Positions 1-6,356 of a stretch of 12,305 nt of DNA are shown piece by piece. The stretch comes from WRIS01 sp031549175 (GTDB lineage Bacteria; Actinomycetota; Coriobacteriia; Coriobacteriales; Eggerthellaceae). The notes beneath the pieces are model-generated. The model was not told where the DNA came from. It searched no databases and saw nothing but the letters and a program-made list of their open reading frames with translations. The stretch covers positions 1 through 12,305 of the forward strand of contig JAVBQH010000061.1 in assembly GCA_031549175.1 (NCBI GenBank), written 5' to 3'. The translations under genes and the position numbers were made by a program. Positions within the stretch are counted from its first letter, which is position 1. Every line of letters begins with the position of its first letter.

Positions 1-769
1 CGCCGAGGATGGGCGAGATGTCGGCGCCGGTCACCGAAGGGACGAGGGCAGTGTCGAGCCTCTCGTCCTCGCTCAAGGGCGGAAGTATGGTGGGCAGGCG
101 CGAGGCAAGCATGGTCTTGCCCGACCCGGGCGGCCCCATCAAGAGCACCCCATGGCCTCCGGCGGCGGCGATCTGCAAAGCCCGTTTCGCGGTGACCTGT
201 CCTGCTATGTCGGCGAAATCCCTTCCCTCGGCCGCCTTGCCGTGGATGGCAGGGGCCGCGCGCTTGAAGTCCCCCCTCCTGAAGTCCGCGAGTGTCTCGA
301 CAACATATTGATCGACACCCACGAGGGCCACCGAGCCCCCCTGCGCCTGGGCGCTGATCATACCCAGCCCGCCGTCACGGGCGCAGAGAGCATAGGCAAG
401 GAGTCCGGCCACGGGGCGGACCCGGCCCTCCAAAGACAGCTCTCCCACAAGAAGGTACGCCCCGAGGCCGTCAGCGGGGATCTGCCTGGTTGCCGCCAGG
501 ATTGCGAGGGCAATAGGCAGGTCGAAGCCAGAGCCGGTCTTTTTGATCGCCCCTGGGGCGAGATTGACGACCACGCGGTCTCCCGGCATGGTAAAACCGC
601 ATGCCCTGATGGCCGCCCGCACCCGCTCCCGGGCCTCTTGAACCGCGACATCGGGCATCCCCACGATCGAGAAGGAGGGGATGCCGTTCGAGATAAGGAC
701 CTCGACATCTACGGGGATCGCATCGACGCCCCTGAGCGTCGCGCTTTTCACCACATGCTGTATCTGCAC
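1..769 (-). CDS. comM: ComM/YifB-family Mg-chelatase-like AAA+ ATPase (partial, N-terminal half)
   Basis: About 256 codons are visible and the gene continues past base 1. The family normally has about 500 residues, so roughly the C-terminal half is missing. The frame is open throughout. Residues 1-180 form the Lon-S16-like N-terminal domain, with SFSIVGMPD, NLAPGAIKKTGSGFDLPIAL and GELSLEGRVRPV. After a linker comes the Mg-chelatase AAA+ domain with a Walker A motif GPPGSGKT at residues 212-219, followed by MLASRLPTILPPL. In bacteria able to take up DNA, ComM is a hexameric helicase that promotes branch migration during integration of incoming DNA. The GTG start at 769 is chosen because AAAGGAG lies five bases upstream and the family N-terminus (QHVVKSATLRGVDA) begins there. 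It starts 25 nt after the yraN stop, so the two are probably co-transcribed. dprA often follows comM but would lie outside this window. Identity is secure; a role in competence here is inferred. Confidence 0.93.
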   Translation of the reverse strand, partial: MQIQHVVKSATLRGVDAIPVDVEVLISNGIPSFSIVGMPDVAVQEARERVRAAIRACGFTMPGDRVVVNLAPGAIKKTGSGFDLPIALAILAATRQIPADGLGAYLLVGELSLEGRVRPVAGLLAYALCARDGGLGMISAQAQGGSVALVGVDQYVVETLADFRRGDFKRAAPAIHGKAAEGRDFADIAGQVTAKRALQIAAAGGHGVLLMGPPGSGKTMLASRLPTILPPLSEDERLDTALVPSVTGADISPILG

Positions 770-774
770 GGGCG

Positions 775-781
775 CTCCTTT
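775..781 (-). promoter_or_regulatory. Shine-Dalgarno for comM
   Basis: AAAGGAG lies five bases before the GTG start at 769. It decides this non-ATG start. The surrounding 13 bases TTGAAAGGAGCGC are identical to those in front of yraN. Confidence 0.8.
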
Positions 782-794
782 CAACCGCGCCGGC

Positions 795-1346
795 TCAGGC
801 ATCCATCGTGAAGGCATCACGGTGGTGCCGCAGAAATGCGCGTTCGGGGGCGACGACCAGGATCGAGATGACGTCGAAGCGGACCGCCTTGTCGGTAAAC
901 TCATGGTCTTTCAGGTAGTAGGCGGCGATCTTCTCATACCGGCTGCGCTTTCTCGCGTCGACCGCTTCCTCAGGCAGGCCCTTATCGCAATTTGACCTGG
1001 TCTTCACCTCGACGAAGACCAAGGCGTCGTCATCCTCGGCGATGATGTCAGCCTCCCCGGCAAGACAGGTCCAATTCCTCTCCAAGACCTCATACCCCCT
1101 CCGCTCTAGGAAGCGCTGTGCCGCGTCTTCCCCGCGTCTCCCCAGCCCGATGTGGTCAGACCCGCCGCCTTCCTTAGGCCCGTCTTCGGTTACCGCATCC
1201 TTAGAAGGCATTTCCGCTTCTGAGGCCTTGGGCTTTGTTTTTCGCGGAGTGGGTTTTCTTTTGACGGGGGTCTTCTTCACCTCGTCGGGCTTTGTGCGCG
1301 TATCATCCCGGTCGGCAACCTGGGCGTCGCATAGTTCCTGTTCCAT
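795..1346 (-). CDS. yraN: YraN/UPF0102 family nuclease-like protein with long basic N-terminal tail
   Basis: The protein has 183 residues from the chosen ATG. Residues 67-183 are the UPF0102 core: GLGRRGEDAAQRFLERRGY, then the PD-(D/E)XK-type signature GEADII (E98, D100) and FVEVKTRS (E113, K115). This is a predicted endonuclease fold of the Holliday-junction resolvase superfamily; its cellular role is poorly known. Typical members have about 115-125 residues, so the first 66 residues are extra. They are rich in Lys, Pro, Thr and Glu, with a basic stretch KKTPVKRKPTPRKTKPK at residues 24-40, and look disordered. ATG 1346 is preferred because AAAGGAG sits five bases upstream. The frame stays open to 1556, but that upstream part has weaker GC bias at third positions and none of the family sequence. 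The gene lies 25 nt before comM, its usual neighbour. Confidence 0.9.
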   Translation of the reverse strand: MEQELCDAQVADRDDTRTKPDEVKKTPVKRKPTPRKTKPKASEAEMPSKDAVTEDGPKEGGGSDHIGLGRRGEDAAQRFLERRGYEVLERNWTCLAGEADIIAEDDDALVFVEVKTRSNCDKGLPEEAVDARKRSRYEKIAAYYLKDHEFTDKAVRFDVISILVVAPERAFLRHHRDAFTMDA

Positions 1347-1351
1347 ATGCG

Positions 1352-1358
1352 CTCCTTT
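1352..1358 (-). promoter_or_regulatory. Shine-Dalgarno for yraN
   Basis: AAAGGAG lies five bases before ATG 1346. It decides between this start and the in-frame upstream extension that could reach 1556. Confidence 0.75.
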
Positions 1359-1596
1359 CAATGAAAAGAGCCTACCGGAGCAAGCTTGCGCCACGGTTGC
1401 CGGTTTCTCGCAGTCCTCTGCCCCGAAACCAACCCCGATTGCCTCGAAACCTTGCACTGGCAACGCATCGACCTGACGGGGTTTCCCAAACTTTCTGGCA
1501 AGGTCTTCGTGCGGATCTTGACGAAAGTCCGCCAGATGGGTCCACATAGGTGCCAAGCGGGCACAGAAGCCCTATCCGCGCACAGGAGGCACGGTC

Positions 1597-1611
1597 TTCC
1601 CTTGTGGGGAA
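1597..1611 (-). other. Small hairpin just after rnhB stop
   Basis: TTCCC and GGGAA pair around a 5-nt loop, seven bases after the rnhB stop codon. No T-run follows, so it is a poor intrinsic terminator. It may simply stabilise the 3' end or be chance. Confidence 0.3.
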
Positions 1612-1617
1612 AGGCGG

Positions 1618-2403
1618 TTAAAAGAGGCTTTCTTGGAGGAAGGAGGCACAGAAGCTTTTGCGGTGCAGAGGCGACAGCCCGTGCTCCTTGATCGCCTCGA
1701 TATGCTGGGCGCTTGCATAGCCCTTGCACGAATCGAATCCGTATACCGGGTATTGCTCTGCATATCGGCGCATAAGGGCATCGCGGTCGACCTTGGCGAC
1801 GATGGAGGCCGCCGCGATCGAGGCGCAGCGGCCGTCTCCCTTGACCACGTTCAACTCCCTTTCGTCGAAATGCAGGGGGTTCCCGTCGATCAGAAGCACC
1901 TCGGGCACCACGCCCGCCTCTTCGACCTTGCGCACGGCACGGGTGAAGGCGACCCGAAGGGATGCAGTCATACCGGCTGCGTCGATTGCCTCCGCCTCGA
2001 TATAGACCACCGCCCAGGCAAGGGCATGCTCCTTTATCCGGGCGGCTATTCCCTCCCGCTGCCTCTCGTTGATCTTCTTCGAATCATCAAGGCCCGGTAT
2101 CCGGGGGTCTTTTGGAAGCACCACCGCGCCGACTGCCAAGGGCCCGGCAATCGGGCCCCTACCCACTTCGTCGAGCCCGACGATCAGGCGGCCATGTGCA
2201 AGCTGGCGCTCGTACGCATAGAGCCCGCCAAGGCGCTTTTCCTCCTGCTTTTCCGCCTCGATCCGTTTCCGTGCGGCGCAGAGCGCATCCCGCACACCCT
2301 TGCGGGTGTCGGAAAGCAGCGCCCGCTCGAGCACGGCAAGCTCGCCGCTGTCGGCTTGAGCGAGCCTTGCCTTGATGTCGGCGACCGTCTGTCTGGATTC
2401 CAT
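1618..2403 (-). CDS. rnhB: Ribonuclease HII
   Basis: This 261-residue protein matches the Gram-positive RNase HII length of about 255. RNase HII cleaves the RNA strand of RNA-DNA hybrids and nicks at single misincorporated ribonucleotides, using Mn or Mg. Residues 1-70 are the N-terminal extension common in Gram-positive enzymes (TVADIKARL, then DTRKGV). The catalytic domain starts at GLDEVGRGPIAGPL. The four acidic active-site residues are visible: D78 and E79 (DE of GLDEVGRG), D173 (LIDG) and D190 (KGD). The CASIAAASIVAKVDRD block and the C-terminal YGFDSCKGY...HGLSPLHRKSF block are intact. ATG 2403 follows AAAGG with a 5-nt gap. It lies downstream of rplS, as in many Firmicutes and Actinobacteria, but is separated from it by a terminator and a candidate promoter of its own. 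Confidence 0.97.
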   Translation of the reverse strand: MESRQTVADIKARLAQADSGELAVLERALLSDTRKGVRDALCAARKRIEAEKQEEKRLGGLYAYERQLAHGRLIVGLDEVGRGPIAGPLAVGAVVLPKDPRIPGLDDSKKINERQREGIAARIKEHALAWAVVYIEAEAIDAAGMTASLRVAFTRAVRKVEEAGVVPEVLLIDGNPLHFDERELNVVKGDGRCASIAAASIVAKVDRDALMRRYAEQYPVYGFDSCKGYASAQHIEAIKEHGLSPLHRKSFCASFLQESLF

Positions 2404-2425
2404 AAGGGCCTTTCGGTTTGTAAAG

Positions 2426-2434
2426 ATAATAGCA
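2426..2434 (-). promoter_or_regulatory. Candidate extended -10 promoter for rnhB
   Basis: TGCTATTAT on the minus strand is an extended -10 (TGn followed by TATTAT). It predicts a start near 2419 and a 5' leader of about 16 nt before ATG 2403. No good -35 is seen, as is usual for extended -10 promoters. It sits after the rplS terminator, which makes a separate promoter necessary. Confidence 0.45.
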
Positions 2435-2498
2435 AAGGCGCATGCGAAAAGACGCGGGGATGGCGGCCCTTCCCCTTGGAGCCCGCCGCCTTCGGCAG

Positions 2499-2523
2499 AA
2501 AAAAAGACCCTTGCGGGTCTTTT
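2499..2523 (-). terminator. Intrinsic terminator of rplS
   Basis: GACCC and GGGTC pair around a GCAA tetraloop. Four As precede the stem and seven Ts follow it, and these A and T runs can extend the stem. It begins 13 bases after the rplS stop codon. It is a textbook Rho-independent terminator and the clearest one in the window. Confidence 0.93.
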
Positions 2524-2536
2524 CGGTATCGGACGG

Positions 2537-2881
2537 CTAGTATGCCTTTTCCTTGATCTTTGCGGCCTTGCCCACCTTCTTGCGCAGGTAGTAGAGCTTG
2601 GCGCGGTTCACGTCGCCGCGGCGGACGATCTCGATCTTCTCGATCTTCGGCGAATGCACCGGGAAGGTACGTTCGACACCGATGGAGAAGCTTATTTTGC
2701 GGACGGTGAAGGTCTCGCGGTTCGAGGCGCCGTGGCGGCGAATGACGTCGCCTTGGAACACCTGGATGCGCTCACGGTTGCCCTCAGTGATGCGGTAGTG
2801 CACCTTTACGTTGTCGCCGACTTTGAAATCGGGCAGGTCCTGTTTTATCTGCTGCTGCTCGATTGCGCGAATGATGTCCAT
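2537..2881 (-). CDS. rplS: Large ribosomal subunit protein bL19
   Basis: This 114-residue protein has the usual length of L19, which lies at the 30S-50S interface of the ribosome. Recognisable blocks are LPDFKVGDNVKVHYRITEG, ERIQVFQGDVIRR, SNRETFTVRKISFSIGVERTFPVHSP, and the C-terminal IEIVRRGDVNRAKLYYLR followed by a basic tail. The open frame extends 31 codons further upstream, but ATG 2881 is chosen. GAAGGA lies a few bases before it, family members begin with MD(I/L)I, and the predicted promoter would lie inside the extension. It stands alone here between its own promoter and terminator. In many bacteria it follows rpsP-rimM-trmD, but here azlCD lies upstream. Confidence 0.97.
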   Translation of the reverse strand: MDIIRAIEQQQIKQDLPDFKVGDNVKVHYRITEGNRERIQVFQGDVIRRHGASNRETFTVRKISFSIGVERTFPVHSPKIEKIEIVRRGDVNRAKLYYLRKKVGKAAKIKEKAY

Positions 2882-2945
2882 GTTCGTTCCTTCTATATTC
2901 TCAATCTCAATAAATTGTGTGTTCCTGATAAAGACACGATTGGAT

Positions 2946-2974
2946 AATATACCACCATACGAGGTGCAGCGCAA
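2946..2974 (-). promoter_or_regulatory. Candidate sigma-70-type promoter for rplS
   Basis: On the minus strand TTGCGC (2974-2969) and TATATT (2951-2946) are separated by exactly 17 bp. The -10 matches the consensus at five of six positions, the -35 at three. Transcription would start near 2939 and give a leader of about 58 nt, AT-rich compared with the rest of the window. An L19 autoregulatory leader is possible, but no specific consensus was recognised. Confidence 0.55.
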
Positions 2975-3036
2975 GGACTAAACTCGGTCAATCCGCGAGC
3001 AAACCACAGCGTTCGCATCCAGAGGCCGACAAGTAT

Positions 3037-3052
3037 GCAGGGTGTTCCCTGC
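3037..3052 (-). terminator. Hairpin downstream of azlD, weak terminator candidate
   Basis: GCAGGG and CCCTGC pair around a 4-nt loop, about 30 bases after the azlD stop. The bases after it on the minus strand (ATACTTGT) are not a T-run, so intrinsic termination would be weak. Nothing else is seen in the 200-nt azlD-rplS gap apart from the rplS promoter. Confidence 0.3.
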
Positions 3053-3081
3053 GAAGGCGCCCAAGCCGCCGCCCGGGTCCG

Positions 3082-3405
3082 CTACACCATTGCCAGCAAG
3101 GCGAATGAGGCGACACCGACCACGATGCTCCAGATAAGGGATTTAGTCCTCCACGCCACGAGGGCAACCGCCACCGCTGCGACGAGGGGCGCCGCAGCAG
3201 GCCAAAGCCCGGCATCGAACATCCCGGGGGTGAAGAGGTCGTTGGCGACAAGCGCGGCGAACGCGGCGGGCGGGATGAAGCCGAGCGCCTGCTCCATCTT
3301 CGCCGGGATCTCCTTCCCCTTGAGGATGAACAAGGGGACCACACGGCAGACGGCCATGGTGGCGACGCAGCATACGAGTATGATGAGGAAACTCGACCAG
3401 GTCAT
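3082..3405 (-). CDS. azlD: AzlD family small subunit of branched-chain amino acid exporter
   Basis: This is a 107-residue, almost wholly hydrophobic protein with three or four predicted membrane segments. It opens with TWSSFLIILVCCVATMAVC and continues RVVPLFILKGKEIP, where the family has a conserved R-x-x-P-L motif. The next segment, LGFIPPAAFAALVANDLF, is also typical. AzlD is the small partner of AzlC. The pair (BrnE/BrnF in Corynebacterium) exports leucine, isoleucine, valine and, in some cases, methionine. The ATG at 3405 overlaps the azlC TGA stop as ATGA, so translation is coupled and near-equal amounts are expected. The actual substrate cannot be read from sequence. Confidence 0.9.
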   Translation of the reverse strand: MTWSSFLIILVCCVATMAVCRVVPLFILKGKEIPAKMEQALGFIPPAAFAALVANDLFTPGMFDAGLWPAAAPLVAAVAVALVAWRTKSLIWSIVVGVASFALLAMV

Positions 3406-4085
3406 GTACGCCCCACCCTTGTCAAGACAAAAGCGGCCAAAACCCCCGCGACCGCCCCCACCAAGACCGCCACACCGGAAACCCCTGCAAGCTTGCAGAT
3501 GAACACCACGAGCATTGCAACGATGACCGCTACGAGGTTCTCGCGTGTAAGCCTCTGCATGCACAAAAGGCAGATGAAGATTGAGGTCATGGCAAATGCG
3601 GCAAGCGCCAGCGGGATGCTGAGCATATTCCCTATCAGCACCCCCACCACGCTTGACACGACCCATGAGCTTTGGGAGAAGAGGTTCACCAGCGTAGCCC
3701 TGCCGACCGACCAGTCCCCTTCGTTGAACTTTGCGATGTTCACGCCGAAGCTCTCGTCGGTCACGGTTGCCGCGAAGAGGAACGCCAGCCGCTTCTTCAC
3801 GTTCTGGCAGAATTGCGCAAGCGAGGCGGAGTAGAGCATCTGACGCGTGTTGACCAGCGAAACGCTTGCGATGATCGAGGCGATGGGAGCCCCTGCAAGC
3901 CACATGTTGGGCACCATGAACTGGCCTGCCCCTGAATAGAACAGCACCGAGAAGATGAACACCTGCACGGCATCGAGGCCGATGGACGCAGACAGGATGC
4001 CGCACGGGATGCCAATCCCGACGTAGCCGAGCATGATGGGCAGTGCGGCCGTGAATGATTGCCGTATGTGGGAGCGAGAAAGCAT
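3402..4085 (-). CDS. azlC: AzlC family branched-chain amino acid exporter, large subunit
   Basis: This is a 227-residue membrane protein with about seven hydrophobic segments. Family blocks are FTAALPIMLGYVGIGIPCG near the N-terminus, FYSGAGQFM (residues 49-57), NTRQMLYSASL (79-89) and VTDESFGVN (108-116). It works with AzlD in the cytoplasmic membrane to export branched-chain amino acids. The frame is open to 4208. ATG 4085 is preferred because the extension (PRGSTKTSSYRAP...) is polar and unlike the family, overlaps dgt, and would lie upstream of the predicted promoter. The Shine-Dalgarno is weak (GGAA). The gene is 70 nt downstream of dgt and overlaps azlD by four bases. Confidence 0.92.
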   Translation of the reverse strand: MLSRSHIRQSFTAALPIMLGYVGIGIPCGILSASIGLDAVQVFIFSVLFYSGAGQFMVPNMWLAGAPIASIIASVSLVNTRQMLYSASLAQFCQNVKKRLAFLFAATVTDESFGVNIAKFNEGDWSVGRATLVNLFSQSSWVVSSVVGVLIGNMLSIPLALAAFAMTSIFICLLCMQRLTRENLVAVIVAMLVVFICKLAGVSGVAVLVGAVAGVLAAFVLTRVGRT

Positions 4086-4094
4086 ACGTTTCCG

Positions 4095-4100
4095 ATTATA
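4095..4100 (-). promoter_or_regulatory. Candidate -10 box for azlCD
   Basis: A perfect TATAAT lies only nine bases before ATG 4085. Transcription from it would begin about three bases before the start codon, giving a nearly leaderless mRNA. The -35 position (CTCAAA at 4123-4118, 17-bp spacer) matches the consensus poorly. Confidence 0.4.
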
Positions 4101-4155
4101 GCGATTCCCTAAAGAATTTTGAGGGAGGCTTGGGAAGGGGCAGCAGACCTCATGC

Positions 4156-5199
4156 CTAATGTTTGAGGGAGCTCGGTATGAAGAGGTCTTGGTAGAGCCC
4201 CTTGGCATAACGGTCGGTCATACAGGCAATGAAGTCGGTGACGGCGCGGAGGTCGTCGCCGCCTGAGATCTGCCGGTATTCTTCGGGTACCTGGTCGATA
4301 TGGTCGACGAAGTAATCGAAGAGGTCTTCCATGAGATGCATCGCCTTCATCGCCTCGCCCATGACCACAGGGGCCATATAGACACGCTCGAAGAGGAAGG
4401 TGCGCAGCTCCATCATCGCATTCCAGGTGCGCTTGCTCATCATGATGTCGTCTTGGCTTGAGGAGTTCTCGACAAGGTCGAGCACGAGCGTCTGGATGCG
4501 CGAACTGTGGTCGAGCCCCAAGACCTCGTGCGTGGATGTCGGCAGGTCTCCTTCCTTCAGGATACCCGCCCGTATCGCGTCGTCGATATCGTGGTTCACG
4601 TATGCGATACGGTCGGCGATGCCCACGATCGAGCCTTCGAGCGTCTCTGCCTGCAGGTTGCCTGTGTGACAATAGATGCCATCTCTGACCTCGGCGGTAA
4701 GGTTCAGGCCCTTCCCCCCGTTCTCGATCAGCTCGACCATGCGGAGGCTTTGCTCGTTGTGCTGGTAGAGGAGTTTTGCCTGCGCGCTTTCCGGGTCGAT
4801 GCCTTTGTGTTTGGCAAGGCATCGGCACAAAGCCTCTTCACCCGTGTGCCCGAAAGGCGTATGCCCCAGGTCGTGGCCGAGCGAGACCGCCTCGGTCAGG
4901 TCTTCGTTAAGCCCGAGGGCACGTGAGACCGTCCGGGCGATCTGCGAGACCTCGAGGGTGTGCGTCAGGCGCGTACGGAAGTGGTCCCCTTCTATCGCAA
5001 GGAATACCTGGGTCTTGTGAGACAGCCTGCGGAAGGACTTGGCATGCAGTATCTTGTCCCGGTCGCGCTGGAAGTCATTGCGCAGGATGTCCGGCTCGGT
5101 CGACCGAGCACGTCCCTCGCCCTCATTCGAAAAGGCCGCATCCTCCGAAAGGATAGAATGCTCGCGTTCTTCCTGGTATTCCCTGTATATGATACGCAT
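4156..5199 (-). CDS. dgt: dGTPase-like HD-domain deoxynucleotide triphosphohydrolase
   Basis: This 347-residue protein belongs to the HD superfamily, type-2 dGTPase-like group. Enzymes of this group release tripolyphosphate from dNTPs and so limit dNTP pools. Visible motifs are FQRDRDKILHAKSFRRLSHK (residues 43-62), the first metal ligand in THTLEVSQIART (H80), the HD pair in GHDLGHTPFGHTGE (H109, D110), and ADRIAYVNHDIDDA (195-208), which should supply the last metal ligand. Length is normal for the group. ATG 5199 has AGGAG eight bases upstream. The 54-nt gap after mtnA, without a terminator, suggests one transcript with mtnA. In many Gram-positives dgt sits between ppsR and dnaG-rpoD; here azlCD follows instead. 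The exact nucleotide preference cannot be read from the sequence. Confidence 0.92.
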   Translation of the reverse strand: MRIIYREYQEEREHSILSEDAAFSNEGEGRARSTEPDILRNDFQRDRDKILHAKSFRRLSHKTQVFLAIEGDHFRTRLTHTLEVSQIARTVSRALGLNEDLTEAVSLGHDLGHTPFGHTGEEALCRCLAKHKGIDPESAQAKLLYQHNEQSLRMVELIENGGKGLNLTAEVRDGIYCHTGNLQAETLEGSIVGIADRIAYVNHDIDDAIRAGILKEGDLPTSTHEVLGLDHSSRIQTLVLDLVENSSSQDDIMMSKRTWNAMMELRTFLFERVYMAPVVMGEAMKAMHLMEDLFDYFVDHIDQVPEEYRQISGGDDLRAVTDFIACMTDRYAKGLYQDLFIPSSLKH

Positions 5200-5253
5200 C
5201 CGCTATGCTCCTGTCCTGTGCCCGCCCCGCCGGCCCACGCTCCTTTTCATATC

Positions 5254-6306
5254 TCAGTTTATCAGATAGGCCGCCCCGAGCTCATCCGGGAGGAATATCC
5301 CCCGTTCGGTGATTATCTTGGTTATGAGCGATGCGGGCGTCACGTCGAAGGCCGGGTTGTAGACCGCGATTCCTGGGGGGACAAAATCGGCCACCTCTGT
5401 CGCGTCCCTTTGCTCGATGACGATATCCTTACCCGTCTCGAGCGTGAAATCGCAGCTCGATGAAGGGGCGGCGACATAAAATGGTATGCCATGGCACCGT
5501 GCGAGGACCGCGAGCCCGTAGGTGCCGATCTTGTTGGCCGCGTCCCCGTTCCGACAAATGCGGTCCGCGCCCACGCATACCGCATCGACGAGGCCTTGCC
5601 CCATAAGGCTTGCCGCCATATTATCGCAGATCAAAGTTGCGGGGACCCCTGCCCGGGAAAGCTCCCACGTCGTCAGGCGCGCACCTTGGCCGACCGGCCG
5701 GGTCTCATCGATGTAGACCTGATCGACCAGGCCTTGGGAATACGCCTCGTATACGATGCCGAGCGCGGTCCCGTAGAAGACCGTTGCCAGGCTTCCGGCG
5801 TTGCAATGGGTCAGGATGCGGCATTTCCGCGCAAAGAGCGTTGCACCCTGCCTTCCGATCTCGCGGTTTGCGGCCTCGTCTTCGGCTTCGAGCCTCTTCA
5901 CGGTTTCGAACAGCACCTCTTTTACGGCGGCGAGCGCCCTTCCGCCTTCGGCCGCCCTGCGTGCAGCGGCAAGCGCCTCGTTGACGCCCCAGCCAAGGTT
6001 GACGGCGGTCGGCCGCGCCGAGGCGACCACCGGCGCAATCGCCTCGAGCTCTTCAAGGAGGGCTTTCGGCGAATCGGCCGCAGTCTGGTTGTCGGCATAG
6101 AGGCTGAGGGCGGCGGCCCCGGCCACCCCGATCGCCGGAGCACCCCTGAGTGTGAGGTCCTTGATGGCGCCTATCATCCGCTCATAGGTGGCGATGTCGA
6201 GGAATACCAGGTCCTTCGGCAAGGCCTTCTGGTCGACGATCCGTGCAATGGTGCCACGCCCGTCCCGTAGAAGCTCGATGGTGCGTGGCAGGCTGTCTAC
6301 TCCCAT
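5254..6306 (-). CDS. mtnA: S-methyl-5-thioribose-1-phosphate isomerase
   Basis: This 350-residue protein matches MtnA, which converts methylthioribose-1-phosphate to methylthioribulose-1-phosphate in methylthioadenosine salvage. It belongs to the eIF2B-like fold. Signature blocks are LTLRGAPAIG (51-60), THCNAGSLAT with the catalytic Cys168, DETRPVGQGARLT (200-212), ICDNMAA (226-232), VGADRI with the catalytic Asp248, NGDAANKIGTY (253-263) and NPAFDVTP (317-324). All key residues are present. ATG 6306 is used with a strong AAGGAGG only three bases upstream; the spacing is short, but no other start is near. No other methionine-salvage gene (mtnK, mtnB, mtnC, mtnD) lies in the window. The enzyme may also serve 5'-deoxyribose disposal in a shunt, as in other anaerobes; that is inference. 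Confidence 0.95.
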   Translation of the reverse strand: MGVDSLPRTIELLRDGRGTIARIVDQKALPKDLVFLDIATYERMIGAIKDLTLRGAPAIGVAGAAALSLYADNQTAADSPKALLEELEAIAPVVASARPTAVNLGWGVNEALAAARRAAEGGRALAAVKEVLFETVKRLEAEDEAANREIGRQGATLFARKCRILTHCNAGSLATVFYGTALGIVYEAYSQGLVDQVYIDETRPVGQGARLTTWELSRAGVPATLICDNMAASLMGQGLVDAVCVGADRICRNGDAANKIGTYGLAVLARCHGIPFYVAAPSSSCDFTLETGKDIVIEQRDATEVADFVPPGIAVYNPAFDVTPASLITKIITERGIFLPDELGAAYLIN

Positions 6307-6309
6307 GAT

Positions 6310-6316
6310 CCTCCTT
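6310..6316 (-). promoter_or_regulatory. Shine-Dalgarno for mtnA, unusually close to the start
   Basis: AAGGAGG ends three bases before ATG 6306, closer than the usual five to nine. No alternative in-frame start fits better. Confidence 0.7.
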
Positions 6317-6356
6317 CACCGTGCAAAAGGGCCTGACCTCTTTGCGCTTTTTATTA

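Larger units (their letters stand above)
1347..1617 (-). other. Structured 271-nt rnhB-yraN intergenic region, possible leader RNA
   Basis: No gene is convincing here. Several pairings can be seen. GTTGCC (1396-1401) pairs with GGCAAC (1459-1464) and encloses a 29-nt hairpin at 1402-1430, in which GGTTTC pairs with GAAACC and GCAG with CTGC around a 4-nt loop. A second domain at 1485-1540 pairs CCCA with TGGG, CTGGC with GCCAG, and CTTCGT with ACGAAAG. In that domain GCGGA (1511-1515) could instead pair with TCCGC (1528-1532). A small hairpin GTGCC/GGCAC lies at 1550-1564. It matches no riboswitch or small-RNA consensus I could recall (cobalamin, T-box, SAM, SRP, 6S, tmRNA). The function is unknown, and chance pairing in GC-rich DNA is possible. 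Confidence 0.4.

Noticed and set aside
1347..1556. Upstream in-frame extension of yraN as real coding sequence
   Set aside because: Third-position GC is lower than in the true genes, there is no family similarity, no good ribosome site at 1556, and a strong Shine-Dalgarno supports ATG 1346.
1521..1578. Plus-strand bases resembling RNase P RNA: GAAAGTCC followed by ACAGAAGCCC
   Set aside because: Only about 30 nt separate the two motifs, whereas RNase P RNA has well over 200 nt between them. The other conserved regions are absent.
1633..2556. 307-codon plus-strand frame opposite rnhB
   Set aside because: It overlaps rnhB completely and runs across the rplS terminator. No recognisable domain or ribosome site supports it.
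4086..4208. Longer azlC start at 4208
   Set aside because: The 41 extra residues are polar and unlike AzlC, overlap the 3' end of dgt, and lie upstream of the TATAAT box.
5205..5250. 15-codon leader peptide ORF between mtnA and dgt
   Set aside because: It has no convincing ribosome site, no amino-acid run suggestive of attenuation and no terminator structure. It is explained by chance.
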